Of a stretch of DNA of 64,000 bases, positions 22,114 through 32,399 are shown piece after piece (the stretch's first letter is position 1; each line of letters opens with the position of its first letter). This DNA is from Bretschneidera sinensis (taxonomy: Eukaryota > Streptophyta > Magnoliopsida > Brassicales > Akaniaceae), in the NCBI GenBank assembly GCA_023935145.1, contig CM043698.1:80990001-81054000 (forward strand), in the 5' to 3' direction. Both the position numbers and the translations under genes were made by a program. The notes under the pieces were generated by a model. The model was not told the DNA's origin. It worked only from the letters and a program-made list of their open reading frames with translations, and made no database searches.

Positions 22114-24330
22114 TCAAGGCTTTTGGGATACAGCATTTTCAGTCAATGATGGTCCTAACCTTTTGCCCTAACCTTTGCAGCATAATCATCCAAAGTTGCT
22201 TTGATTCCTTTCCAGATCTGATCTGATCCTTGAGAATCTAGCAACAATGAGTATTGCAAGGGTGTAAGCTTGTTCCTCTGCAGTGGTGACTGCAATTCTT
22301 CAGGGCCCTGGGAATAAAGATGATATAATATGACACTTGGTGGCAGATCCTGAAGAAGAGGAGAAGCTCCGAATTGAGATGTTTCCAAGAAAATAAGGGG
22401 CCGAAATGCTCAAAGACCTCGGTAGGGTGCACCAAGTTGTTCTACAGGGAAAAAATTCTCACTCACAGCTAATCCCAGCTCAGCCATGTCTCTGGCCATC
22501 CTCAGTTTGCCTGATTCTGATAGGGGTCTCACAAGAGAAGCATGAGTAACAAAGAATATTAAAACCCTTGAAGTCATTCTCCTAACAAACCTAGTGCATA
22601 TGGTATCTATTTGTGCTGTGTTAGCACTTGTTTAAGAAGACAATCCGAGATAGAAATTCAGTATGGAAAATGAAGAATGCACTTCTGCAACTCCTCCATG
22701 TAAGGCGAAGCATTGTTGTCCATAGCAGCGTCCATGGCGAGCGTGCCAAAGTTCTGTTCATGAATTTGCAAAATGCAAGACTCAAGACGGTCAACCATTG
22801 CTTGAAACAAAGGTGTCACTGAGTCACAGGCAACCCCATATATTGCACCCAGTGACAAAGACAACAAATTTGCTGCAATAGAGGGCAGTGCTGTAATCAT
22901 AGATGACGGGTGTATGAAATTCATGCAGATGCTGACATAATGCGAAGTTCTTGACTTGGGCAGCAGTTGCAGTACCTGTTATTTGGTGTGCTTCAATAAT
23001 TTTAAAAGTTATCATTAGCACAAAAGGATATATAAGTTACTGTCCTATATAGAGATCAAATGAGAGATGGCAAGTACCGAATAGTTATTCTATCCTTACA
23101 TTCCAAATATGTACACCACAACATTGGAAATTCATATTAATCAATAAAATTCATCACAAAATTGTATGAACAGTAAAGTAGTACATGGTGCCAAATTTTT
23201 TTTGAGTTTATTTATCAATCTCTCATGTAATTGTTCATCAGACATCAAAAAGTCAACTTCATTGGCTTAAGGTTTCGGAGAAAGAAATGACTGTAAGTGA
23301 TTAAGAGTTATGATCCAGTTAGTGCAGGCTTAAAGCTTTGGATTTACTTAACAAGCACTCCAAAACATGCTTAGCCGATACTTGCAGAGCAGGCAAATCA
23401 AGAGACAAAGGAAAATGCTGATATTAGACTTTCAGTATCAACTTGGTGCATTCTCTAAAAGGACCTGAGTGCCAGTAGCATCACTTTTAACTATCCATCT
23501 ATTAGTTAAAGTTAGCTTTATGTTTAAGTTACCTGTAAACTACTGGAAACAAGGTAAAAGAGTTTACTACAGTAAAAAGAGTAATAAGATAAATTTACTA
23601 GAATAGCATATGGAACAAAGTCCTAAAAATTTAATTTATCAAAAGGAAAGGTTGATTATGGAACTTAGGTGATCCTCACATAGAGGGGCCTTATTTCCAC
23701 GTGTCATATAATGAATAAACCCTTGAATACAACACAAGGAAACCTAGTAAATAAGAAGACAACATTCATAGATGTTATAAATAGTAATAACATCTTTATT
23801 AACCTAAGTAGTGGAAAGCTAGAAGTACCTGGTATTCAGCCCTCTCTGCAAGGAGCAAGACCTTGCCGATTTCACGCAAGAAAAGAAGGGTTAAACGTCC
23901 ATCCAAATGTACTGCTTCAATCTCTCTTGAATACGTGATATTACTCTTGAGATCTGTTCTTTGAAGGGAACACTTCCACGGCTCGACACAGGACAGAGTA
24001 TTCACAAGATCTTTTTTTTTTTGATTGGTCAGTATTCACAAGATCTGACAAGCGACTTAAGCAGAGAACTAAGAAAGTTGTCTGGAATATTTCAATAGCT
24101 GCAGCCATTGGTTCTTTTCCTTCAGAACTGGTTGCTGGTAACACCCCCTTGACATCTGTGTCACGTGAAATTCTTTCAAGAAAATTTTCAATCATGGAGA
24201 CAAGCTTTATATACCCCATTGTAAAAATCACTTTGACAAAACTTGATGCCGTGAAAGCAGACTTCATTTGACTAGCAAAAGCTTTCACGAGAACCTCACA
24301 AACTCGATCTGTTAAGAAGGGATCACCCTC
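22114..24330 (-). pseudogene. COG5: COG5 (conserved oligomeric Golgi complex subunit 5) partial pseudogene
   Basis: Two minus-strand exon remnants with an intron between them match the C-terminal half of plant COG5, a subunit of the Golgi tethering complex that organises retrograde vesicle traffic. The upstream exon (24330-23829) reads KAFASQMKSAFTASSFVK, MIENFLERISRDTDVKG and REIEAVHLDGRLTLLFLREI. The downstream exon (about 22990-22114) reads KNFALCQHLHEF, DRLESCILQIHEQNFG, ASPYMEELQKCILHF, GKLRMARDMAELGLAV and DQIWKGIKATLDDYAAK. An AG acceptor at 24331-24332 and a GT donor after 23829 survive, so the copy is unprocessed. Disablements: a 34-bp insertion at about 24013-24046, frameshifts near 23990, 23900 and 22665, a TGA replacing CGA near 22413, and a small deletion before the C-terminal SLTENAVSQKP. 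The 5' half of the gene was not found here. Confidence 0.85.
23997..24046 (-). mobile_element. tiny poly(A) retroposed insert with 16-bp target duplication
   Basis: AGTATTCACAAGATCT occurs at 23997-24012 and again at 24031-24046. Between them lie a T run and GATTGGTC. On the minus strand this is GACCAATC plus poly(A), between two 16-bp direct repeats, the signature of a severely 5'-truncated LINE- or SINE-type insertion. It adds 34 bp to a COG5 exon and shifts its frame. Confidence 0.65.
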
Positions 24331-24756
24331 CTAAGTAAGTAACAGATAATGTAAGAAGAGGGAATAAATAGATGAAATGGCAGTAAATCAACATAGATCC
24401 ATGACCAGCACAAAAAAACATCAGTTAAATGACTTTTTGTCAAAGATCTACAATCTAAGTCAAAATGGAACCACAGATCAACCACCAATATTATCTTGTT
24501 CTTTAGAAACCAAAATGGAACAATTGCTATAAAGATGCAGAGTACGGACCTCTCAAAACTAGGGCAGCTAATTTGAAATAGAAATTATGTGACCGAGAAG
24601 GAAACAAAATTTATAGCTGGTTCACTATCCTGCAAAGGAGGTCTAAGAGAAGTTATTTTCACATGCATAAACAAATCAAAAGATCAAATTTTGATCTGAA
24701 TCCTTATTCATATCCACTCCAAAAGTCTGGACACTGTATGAGAACCTCACTAGATT
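24331..24756. other. former COG5 intron, no other feature
   Basis: It lies just upstream (minus sense) of the last recognised COG5 acceptor site and is AT-rich. I see no further exon in it before the LINE tail at 24757. Confidence 0.45.
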
Positions 24757-25059
24757 AATTTATTATGCAAATGTGACATTCTCTTAGGTGGTTGCCGGTT
24801 CCGTGAAAGATGAAGTTTGGGCTTAGAGGGGTATTCGAGCTTTCTAAGGAATTGAAGAATGCTTATTCTTTGATCCCCTCTCTATTTGTTGGCTTGTTTG
24901 GAATGAGAGGAATAAAAGTGTTTTTGAGGAGAAGAGAAACCTTTAGAATCCATTAGAGATAAATGGTTCATCACCCATAGATTTTGGTTTAATCAAAATT
25001 TTTGTGTAAATGAGGATGAAGTCTTAAATTTTGTGGACTTTCTTTCATGTAATAGCTTT
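24757..25059 (+). mobile_element. LINE 3' tail fragment, copy 1
   Basis: A 303-bp block encodes, in one frame, SICWLVWNERNKSVFEEKRN, the end of a plant L1-type ORF2 after the RT zinc-binding domain. It is repeated almost exactly at 29909-30211, with about six mismatches and no gaps, on the other side of the copia element. It is cut at 25059 by the truncated copia LTR. Confidence 0.75.
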
Positions 25060-25227
25060 TTAAGAGAGGAAGTGAGACAATACAAAGAAGAGAATTGTAT
25101 TGAATGGTGTGATTTACTTACAAGTGAGCTATCCTATTTATAGAAGCCAATAAGAGAGCCAAAGATATATACAACCAATGTGGGATTAAACTAACTAAGC
25201 AATAACTATGCTATACATAATCTAACA
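25060..25227 (-). repeat. 3' LTR of minus-strand copia, outer end truncated by 9 bp
   Basis: In plus coordinates it starts TTAAGAGAGG, whereas the complete copy at 29732 starts TGTTAAGGTTTAAGAGAGG. Its inner end ATCTAACA at 25227 is followed by the purine tract (read on the minus strand) at 25228-25240. Confidence 0.88.
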
Positions 25228-25240
25228 GCCCCCCTCAAAC

Positions 25241-25860
25241 TCAAGGTGGAATATGAGAAACCAACTTGAGTTTGAAAACAAGATCACGAAAACGCCCTGG
25301 AGGATGTGACTTGGTAAAGATATCTGCGAGTTGATCCTTGGATGTGACAGAATGAAGCTGTAGGGAGCCTTGAAGAAGATGATGACGGACAAAATGACAA
25401 TCAATCTCAATATGTTTGGTCCGTTCATGAAACACATCATTACGAGCAATCTGAATAGCACTTCTATTGTCACAGTATACAGGAGTGGCAGCAGAAAGTG
25501 ATACACCCATATCTTGTAACAACCATCGTAACCAAAGAAGCTCAGAGGTAGTGTCAGCTAAAGCACGATATTCTACCTCTGTACTAGATCGAGCAACAAC
25601 AGTTTGTTTCTTAATACGCCAAGAGATAAGAGATGTGCCAAGTAGAAAACAATAACCGGTGGTAGAACGACGATCTGTAGGATCACCTGCCCAATCTGCA
25701 TCGGTATAGGCACACAACTGAAGAGGAGACTTAGAGGAGAAAAAGAGCCCATGAAACAATGTCCCCTTTAGGTAACGAAGGATGCGAAGAACAGCAGCAA
25801 AATGAGTAGAGCGAGGAGCAGCCATAAACTGACTCACCTGATGGACAACATACGAGATAT
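25241..25860 (-). pseudogene. copia RNase H
   Basis: This continues the RT frame after a premature TGA. It reads AYTDADWAGDPTDRRSTTGY, ARSSTEVEYRALADTTSELL, YCDNRSAIQIARNDVF and ERTKHIEIDCHFVRHHLL, and ends SKLKLVSHIPP-like at the purine tract. Conserved Asp/Glu residues are present. It is separated from RT by the stop at about 25862 (ACC TGA CCT, where an Arg codon is expected). Confidence 0.88.
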
Positions 25861-25864
25861 CAGG

Positions 25865-27115
25865 TCAGGTAACAGTAAGGTAGACAAGACTGCCAACCAA
25901 CTGTCGATATAAAGTAAAATCACGAAGAAGTTCGCCATCATGGGGTGTAAGACGAGCATTAAGCTCAGTTGGTGTGTCAACAACCTTACTGTCTGTGAGA
26001 TTTGCCCGAGAAAGCATATCAGAGATATATTTGGCTTGTGTCAAATAATAACCATCAGAAGAAGATGAAATCTCAAGACCAAGAAAATAGCTGAGAGGAC
26101 CAAGATCTTTCATCTCAAAATGTTGATTGAGAAACTGTTTAAGTTCCTGAATACCGATGGGATCATCCCCGATGATAATCATGTCATCAACATATAACAG
26201 AAGAAGTATGATGCCCCGGTCTGTGCGACGAACAAACAAAGCTGAATCATAGGAGCTGATGGAATATCCAAGGCTAGATAAAGTGTTGCTAAACTTAGCA
26301 AACCATGCTCGAGGAGCCTGCTTAAGTCCATATAGAGCTCGACGAAGACGACATACCTTGTTTGTTGGATTAGATAGTCCAGGAGGTGGTTGCATATAGA
26401 CTTCTTCATTAAGATCACCATTAAGGAATGCATTTTTAACATCCATTTGAAAAAGTGACCAATGGCGAGAGGCTGCAACAACTAGCAAAGCACGCACAGA
26501 AGATAGACGAGCAACTGGAGCAAAAGTCTCCTCATAGTCCACACCATACTCCTGAGTAAAACCCCTGGCAACAAGTCGAGCCTTGTACCTGTCAACAGTA
26601 CCATCTGAACAAGTCTTAATTTTGTAAACCCATTTACTGCCAACCACAGACTTTCCAGGAGGCAAGTCAACCAAATCCCATGTATTATTCTTTTGTAAAG
26701 CATCAAGTTCCTCTTTCATCGCAGTCTGCCAAAAAGGGTTAGTGGAAGCCTCACGATAGGAGTGGGGCTCATGTAAAGTAGCTAAAGCATGAAAGCAATG
26801 AAAATTCTGGAGATTGGATGGAAGAGATCTTACTCTGGTGGATCGGCGAAGGTCTGGAGAGGAAGTGTGAACATGATCCTCATACGTAACAGACCCTGGG
26901 GGCTCAAGTGAAGTGACGTCGAGAGTATCAGGTGGAGTAGAATTGAGAGTATTAGGTGAGGGAGACTCGGGCAAGGCATTACTAGTGTGAGGTGAGGGAG
27001 ACTCGGGCAAGACATCACTAGTGTGAGTAGGAGAAATAGGAGGCTCCATAAGTGTGGTAAAAGGAGGAAAAGATGGCATGCTGAATTTGCCAATTTCATG
27101 AAATAGTCTATGCTC
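25865..27115 (-). pseudogene. copia reverse transcriptase
   Basis: An open frame from 27079 to 25865 holds a Ser/Pro-rich linker, then WQTAMKEELDALQKNN, WVYKIKTCSDGTVDRYKARL, FQMDVKNAFLNGDL, YGLKQAPRAWFAKF and the catalytic LLLYVDDMIIIGDD. The domain itself is intact. A TAG at about 27115, just upstream, interrupts the join to integrase (reading F-stop-EHRLFHEI where a Leu codon is likely). Confidence 0.9.
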
Positions 27116-27940
27116 CTAGAAAACTACATGATGGGAAATACGAAGACGACGAAACACAGGATCATAACACCGATAGCCTTTTTGTTCAATTCCATATCCA
27201 AGAAAGCAACACATCCAAGAACGAGGCTCAAGTTTGGTGCGCTCATGAGGTTGGAGTAAAACAAAACAAGCAGAACCAAACACACGAAGATGGTGGTATG
27301 AGGGAACATAGCCAAACAACCGCTCGTAAGGAGTGCAATTATCAAGGATAGGGGTAGGCAGCCTATTGATCGTGTAGATAGCCGTTAGAGTGGCTTCACC
27401 CCAAAATGGGGTAGGAACAGATGTGGAAATGAGGAGGGCTAGAACAGTGTCTAAAATGTGCCTAAGTTTACATTCAGCTCGACCATTTTGTTGTGAAGTG
27501 CCAGGACATGACAAGTGAGGAACAGTGCCATAACTTTTTAGGATGTCTTTAAAAGCATATTGAGTATATTCTAAAGCATTATCAGAACGAAAAGCTTTGA
27601 TAGGTTTTGAAAATTGGGTTTCAATCATTTTAGCAAAAGTACGATAAATATCCAATAATTCAGAACGAGATTTCATTAAAAATATCCAAGTGTAACAAGA
27701 GAAATCATCAACAAAAATTACAAAATAGCGTGAACCACTCATACTAGCAACGGGAGAAGGTCCCCAAACATCAGAATGAATTAAATCAAACGAAGTAGTA
27801 GCATGAGACTCACTATTATTAAAAGGCAAAGCCGGCTGTTTTCCAAGTTGACACGAAATACAATCAAAAGAACTTTTAGACACTGACCCTAACAACCCCT
27901 TTGAAGCTAAAAGTTGTACCCGAGATGCAGATGCATGACT
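27116..27940 (-). pseudogene. copia GAG-pre-integrase and integrase
   Basis: The frame gives SFDCISCQLGKQPALPF (zinc-finger end), DLIHSDVWGPSP, FVDDFSCYTWIFLMKSRS, FRSDNALEY and GTSQQNGRAECKLRHI, then PTPFWGEATLTAIYTINRLP. The D-D-E catalytic residues are recognisable (DVWG, SDNA, and the E in GRAEC). It would insert copia cDNA into the genome. A TGA in place of an Arg codon near 27942 cuts it off from the upstream frame. Confidence 0.88.
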
Positions 27941-27946
27941 AAGACG

Positions 27947-29414
27947 TCAATGCCAAAGTGCAAGGGATGGTGGTGACAATGAGGCAGCAGCAGAGACGTT
28001 AGAGGCGGGAAGGTTGGGCAGGTGTAAGGATGAGAGTTCGAACATGCGCCCAATTCTACGCCCGGTCCCAAGGGTCTGACCAGTACGAGGATCCTGCACA
28101 TTCACACCAGAAAAGTCAAAGATAATTCTATATCCAAGTTCACATATTTGCCCAATGGAAAGAAGATTATAAGATAATTCTAGCACATGAAAAACTTCAA
28201 GAATAGAAAGAGAACGACTATTGATGGTGCCTATAGTTTTAACAGTCATAGTGGAGCCATCAGCTGTGCGAATGAATGAGGAATGAGGTGAAGGTACAGA
28301 TGTAGTAAATGAAGCTGGGAAAGGTGTCATATGGTTGCAACAAGCGGAATCAAAAAGCCAAGAGGTAGAATTACCTGGCAGGACTGAGAGGGCAGAGGAA
28401 GATGCATTACCAGAACGAGACTGGATGACCTGATTAACTATTGCCTCGAAGTCAGTTGCAGATAAGGTGACAGTAGAACCTAATGACCCGTTAGAGAGTG
28501 TAATTGAAGATGAAGCTGTAGTCGCAGATGGATATGGAACAACTGTAGAGAGAGTGCTCTCAGGATGAACAACTGCTGTAGTGGGAGCATTGGATCTTCC
28601 CCTTTGCCAACATTTATCAATAGTGTGCCCTCGACGTTTACAAAAACGATAGAAATTGTTGTCACGAGGCTTAGGAGAAGGTCGAGGAGCACCAAACCTG
28701 TCAGAATGCTTTAGCTGAAATGATGAAGAACTAGATAATGGAGCAGCCAACACTGAAGGACTATGTTGAGAGTGCATAGTCTGTGATCTGCTTTCTGCAC
28801 AAACAAGTTCAAAGATAGCATTGTCCAAAGTAGGGAGAGTAGAGCGATGTAAAAGTTGCACACGAATAGGCTCAAAATCATCACGTAATGCCATAAGAAA
28901 ATGGTGAAGACGATGTTGATCCCTTCGTTCAGCATACATTTTGGCATCTGTAGGATCCTTCCAAATAGGATCAGAGAGATCAATTTGATTCCATAAGAAT
29001 TGCATGCGAGCAAGAAAATCATTAATACTCTGCCTCGGTTCTTGCTTCAGGCAGAAAAGCTCAAACAGGAGCTGATATTCTCGAGCACCATCAACAGCAG
29101 AATAACGAGAAGCAAGCATATCCCAAGCACCCCTTAGCTTCATCAAAGCTACCAAATAGGGCAGAAATAGATGGAATAGTAGTATTACGAAACCATGTGA
29201 GAATTTGATGATGATTATTTTCCCAATCAATGAGACGAGTGAGAAGAGCATCATTAGTTCCAGTAGCCCCTTTAACTAGCTTCTCGACAATACCAACCAC
29301 GTAAGACCAAAGCTTACGACTTTTGAGGAAACTTCGCATAGATTGAGACCAAACAATATAATTTGTACCATCCAATACAGACTGAACATGACGAAAAATA
29401 TCTTTTTCTGCCAT
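27947..29414 (-). pseudogene. copia gag and protease (frameshifted)
   Basis: The start ATG at 29414 gives MAEKDIFRHVQSVLDGTNYI, WSQSMRSFLKSRKLW and NHHQILTWFRNTT. Near 29138 an extra G in a GGGG run shifts the frame; Gag continues as AWDMLASRYSAVDGAREYQL, FLARMQFLWNQIDLSD and an FYRFCKRRGHTIDKCW zinc knuckle. The protease follows with the active-site SWLFDSACCNHMTP and ends near 27947. Apart from the single-base shift the region is open. Confidence 0.88.
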
Positions 29415-29562
29415 CTGGTCAAATCTGGTTGTCGGTCAACGGTCAACGGTCAACTGTTGAATAGTGATGTCGATAGAGCAGCGGCTGAGATGATGTTGAT
29501 GGAGAATGAGACTCCGACTATAGTGGTGACCCGACAGACATGAAAAGGATATTCAAGAAGTT

Positions 29563-29711
29563 TTTCTGATGTGAAGGATCCATTAATAGTGGCAATCACA
29601 GAGCATACTCAACTCTTAATATACCGACAACCTTAAAGAAGTTTTTCTGATGTGAAAGATCCACTAATAGTGGCAATCACAGAGCATACTCAACTCTTAA
29701 TATACCAAGAA
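29563..29711 (-). repeat. tandem duplication in copia leader
   Basis: TTTCTGATGTGAARGATCC...GTGGCAATCACAGAGCATAC...CTCTTAATATACC occurs twice, 81 bp apart. It is the reverse complement of the leader repeat in the young copia at 18082-18217, so the two families share a duplicated leader. Confidence 0.8.
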
Positions 29712-29719
29712 CCACGAAC

Positions 29720-29731
29720 GCTCTGATACCA
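29720..29731 (-). promoter_or_regulatory. primer-binding site of minus-strand copia
   Basis: On the minus strand this reads TGGTATCAGAGC, directly adjoining the 5' LTR at 29732; a perfect initiator-Met tRNA site. Confidence 0.92.
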
Positions 29732-29908
29732 TGTTAAGGTTTAAGAGAGGAAGTGAGACAATACAAAGAAGAGAATTGTATTGAATGGTGTGATTTACTT
29801 ACAAGTGAGCTATCCTATTTATAGGAGCCAATAAGAGAGCCAAAGATATATACAACCAATGTGGGATTAAACTAACTAAGCAATAACTATGCTATACATA
29901 ATCTAACA
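29732..29908 (-). repeat. 5' LTR of minus-strand copia
   Basis: 177 bp, in element sense TGTTAGATT...CCTTAACA. It has one CCCACATTGG box and one TATAAATA box (29816-29823 on the minus strand). Confidence 0.9.
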
Positions 29909-30269
29909 AATTTATTATGCAAATGTGACATTCTCTTGGGTGGTTGCCGGTTCCGTGAAAGATGAAGTTTGGGCTTAGAGGGGTATTTGAGCTTTCTAAG
30001 GAATTGAAGAATGCTTATTCTTTGATCCTCTCTCTATTTGTTGGCTTGTTTGGAATGAGAGGAATAAAAGTGTTTTTAAGGAGAAGAGAAACCTTTAGAA
30101 TCCATTAGAGATAAATGGTTCATCACCTATAGATTTTGGTTTAATCAAAATTTTTGTGTAAATGAGGATGAAGTCTTAAATTTTGTGGACTTTCTTTCAC
30201 GTAATAGCTTTGTATTTGTGTTGCACCCCGTTGGTTCTTTATTTATACAATTTTACATAACAAAAAAGA
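29909..30269 (+). mobile_element. LINE 3' tail fragment, copy 2
   Basis: The first 303 bp repeat 24757-25059. The tail continues past 30211 with GTATTTGTGTTGCACCCCGT and ends at ATAACAAAAAAG, a plausible LINE 3' end with a short A tract. It is the C-terminal end of a plant LINE ORF2 (the WNERNK motif). Confidence 0.7.
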
Positions 30270-31345
30270 CATTCACTTGAGCTGATCCTGTAGCTTCCCA
30301 AGTTAGAGAAAAGTTAGTCAAAAGATCCAACAAGCATGCTACTCATTCAGCAATTGGACCCTGCTCAATGCTTTTGTTTTTCCTTCTTCCTCTTTTCATC
30401 AAAAAGATGTAAAGATAAGGTAGACATAAAGTGTATGCTGATTTCACTCAAAACTTAATTACACAACAATGAATCCAAGAATTCCAAAAGCAAAGAAGAA
30501 AAAGTGACAACAAAAGCCTACCACTGAAACCAAGAAACTCTGAACAAAATCTATTTTAATTTCATTCAAAGAAGCTTCAAATTTATCTGAACAATACCAT
30601 TCCACTCCACTCAATAAAAATGCTCCACATTAAGTAAAAAGGAGATGTCTGTCAAACAAGTGACCTTATGTCACTCCAAAAACCTTTCCATATCAGTTTT
30701 CAACAACTTTTCAAGTCTATGTTTAGACTAACCTCTAACTAAAGCCAAATAGACTAGAGATGACTCATTCTATCTCCATCTTCTTTACTATTAGTACTTC
30801 AAGTCGTCCTGTGGTAGCTTCTTAACAATTTCTCTAAAAAGTCACAATAAATGAATTCAAAACAAAAAGCTTTACGCCATCTTTGAAATCCTGCTGCACA
30901 ACCAAAACCTCCTCTTTGGAAAATCAACAACCATACAAATTGGAAGTCTAATCTAGCTTAGTTCTCAATGTGATGCAATCGAGTAATAGATTCCTAAGAG
31001 CTGGTTCCAATGCAAAAAGTACACAGAATCTTGCGTACAATGCTTCCAACTTCTTTTTTTGAGTGCACTTCCAACTCTTGTGTTCTTTACTTAGCCATTG
31101 ATGCATAGGAAGTTACTGATCTGTAGTGAATTTAAATTGGTTTTAGATTATTCCAGATCTGCAACTGATTTACTAGGTTTATTTTCTTTCCTTTTTGGAT
31201 GACTTATTATGTTAAGTAGGATTTACTAAGATTAGGATTCAGGAAACTTGGTCTCCCTGGAATTTAAAGTCTAGTAAGTTTTAAATATTTACTATAACAG
31301 AGTTTAAAGGAGTTTTGCAATGGAAAACAAGTTTCTGCCTTGTTT
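30270..31345. other. stretch without recognised features
   Basis: No gene or repeat recognised. It could be more of the former COG5 intron or older repeat debris. Confidence 0.4.
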
Positions 31346-31349
31346 TCTT

Positions 31350-31990
31350 TTTATAAGTAAAATATTATGTATCAAAGGCACCAAGAAGGTGCCGCCCAAT
31401 TACAAAAAACTATCCACAAGATGGTATATCAATATCAATTAAGTCTATGAACTCCACTTCATTTACAAAAGAATTCGCATTAAACCAAACCCCAAAAGTA
31501 TTGAACCACCCATCTGTAATGTAGTCTATACGTCTTTCTACTCAATTGAAGGCTCTCCTATTCCTTTCATTCCAAACTACCCAAAAAAAGAGAGGAATCA
31601 AAGAATAAGCCTATCATTTGTTCAAATACTTCCAAACCCTTTCAATCCCACACTTCTTCTTGAAACCGATAACCACCCAATAGACCCACCACACAAAGAG
31701 TCATCTACCACAATTCCCTAGTGCATGAACAACCCAAAAGAAGATGAAAAAGGTCTTGGCCTCTTTTTTGCAAAGTAGAGCATCTATTGACCAAAACTTT
31801 TATCATCTTTTAGAGGTTTTCAATGGTAAGAATGCCACCCGAAGAAGTTTCCCTAACAAAACAAGAAATCTTCAATCGTTTTCCAAGGAAAGTTTGCCAT
31901 TCCTTCCAAAGGCACATGGACAAGTGCCTTATACCTCAAACTTTCCTCCTCTTTAACTTCCATTTAACCTTACCCTCTGCCTTATTATAT
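31350..31990 (-). mobile_element. LINE ORF2 3' end (zinc-binding RT tail), minus strand
   Basis: Minus-strand frames give FPWKTIEDFL, HLLLGCSCTRELW-like text, then WNERNRRAFN-like text and a short C-terminal tail ending at the GGCGGCACCTTC region (the closing part of plant LINE ORF2). Stops and frameshifts are frequent. It may belong to the same LINE as 39602-40825, being separated from it by later insertions. Confidence 0.6.
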
Positions 31991-32399
31991 ACTATTTTTT
32001 TTTTCTTCTCATTATTAAGGTTTAAGTGTGGGCTTGCTGACTCATTCGAAAAAAGTTAATTATGCTAAAGTGAGCCGTCTTTTCTCTCAGAGCATGTTAG
32101 GGTGTTTTCTTTCACCGCAAGGTACTCCTTCACTGTTCCTTCTGTTCCGATCACCTTCCCAACTTTTTTACGGCCACCGTCTCTCATCGTTGGTTTCTCG
32201 ACTCTTTCTAACGATGCTCCATGGGTTAGCAAGGTTTTTTCTCCCTCTCTTTTTTACTTCTCTCTTTTTTTCTTCTCTGTTCGTCTCTTTCATCTCTGCT
32301 TAGTTCGTTGGGCTATGGAGTTTCTCTTCTCGTAGGCTGAGGAAGTGTCAGTCTCTCGAGCGTTCTTTTTTCTTTCCTCTTGTTGGTTACTCTTAGCTT

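Larger units (their letters stand above)
25060..29908 (-). mobile_element. nearly full-length Ty1/copia element (inactive)
   Basis: Minus-strand element of 4849 bp with a 5' LTR at 29732-29908, a perfect initiator-Met primer site, a gag-protease-integrase-RT-RNase H order typical of copia, a purine tract and a 3' LTR at 25060-25227. The LTRs differ at about one base over the shared 168 bp, so it is fairly young. One frameshift and three stops interrupt gag-pol. The last 9 bp of the 3' LTR are missing. A direct repeat of 303 bp, instead of a 5-bp target duplication, flanks it. Confidence 0.92.

Noticed and set aside
31823..32335. Short hydrophobic open frames resembling membrane proteins
   Set aside because: T-rich antisense or LINE-flanking sequence; no start context, no conserved motif.
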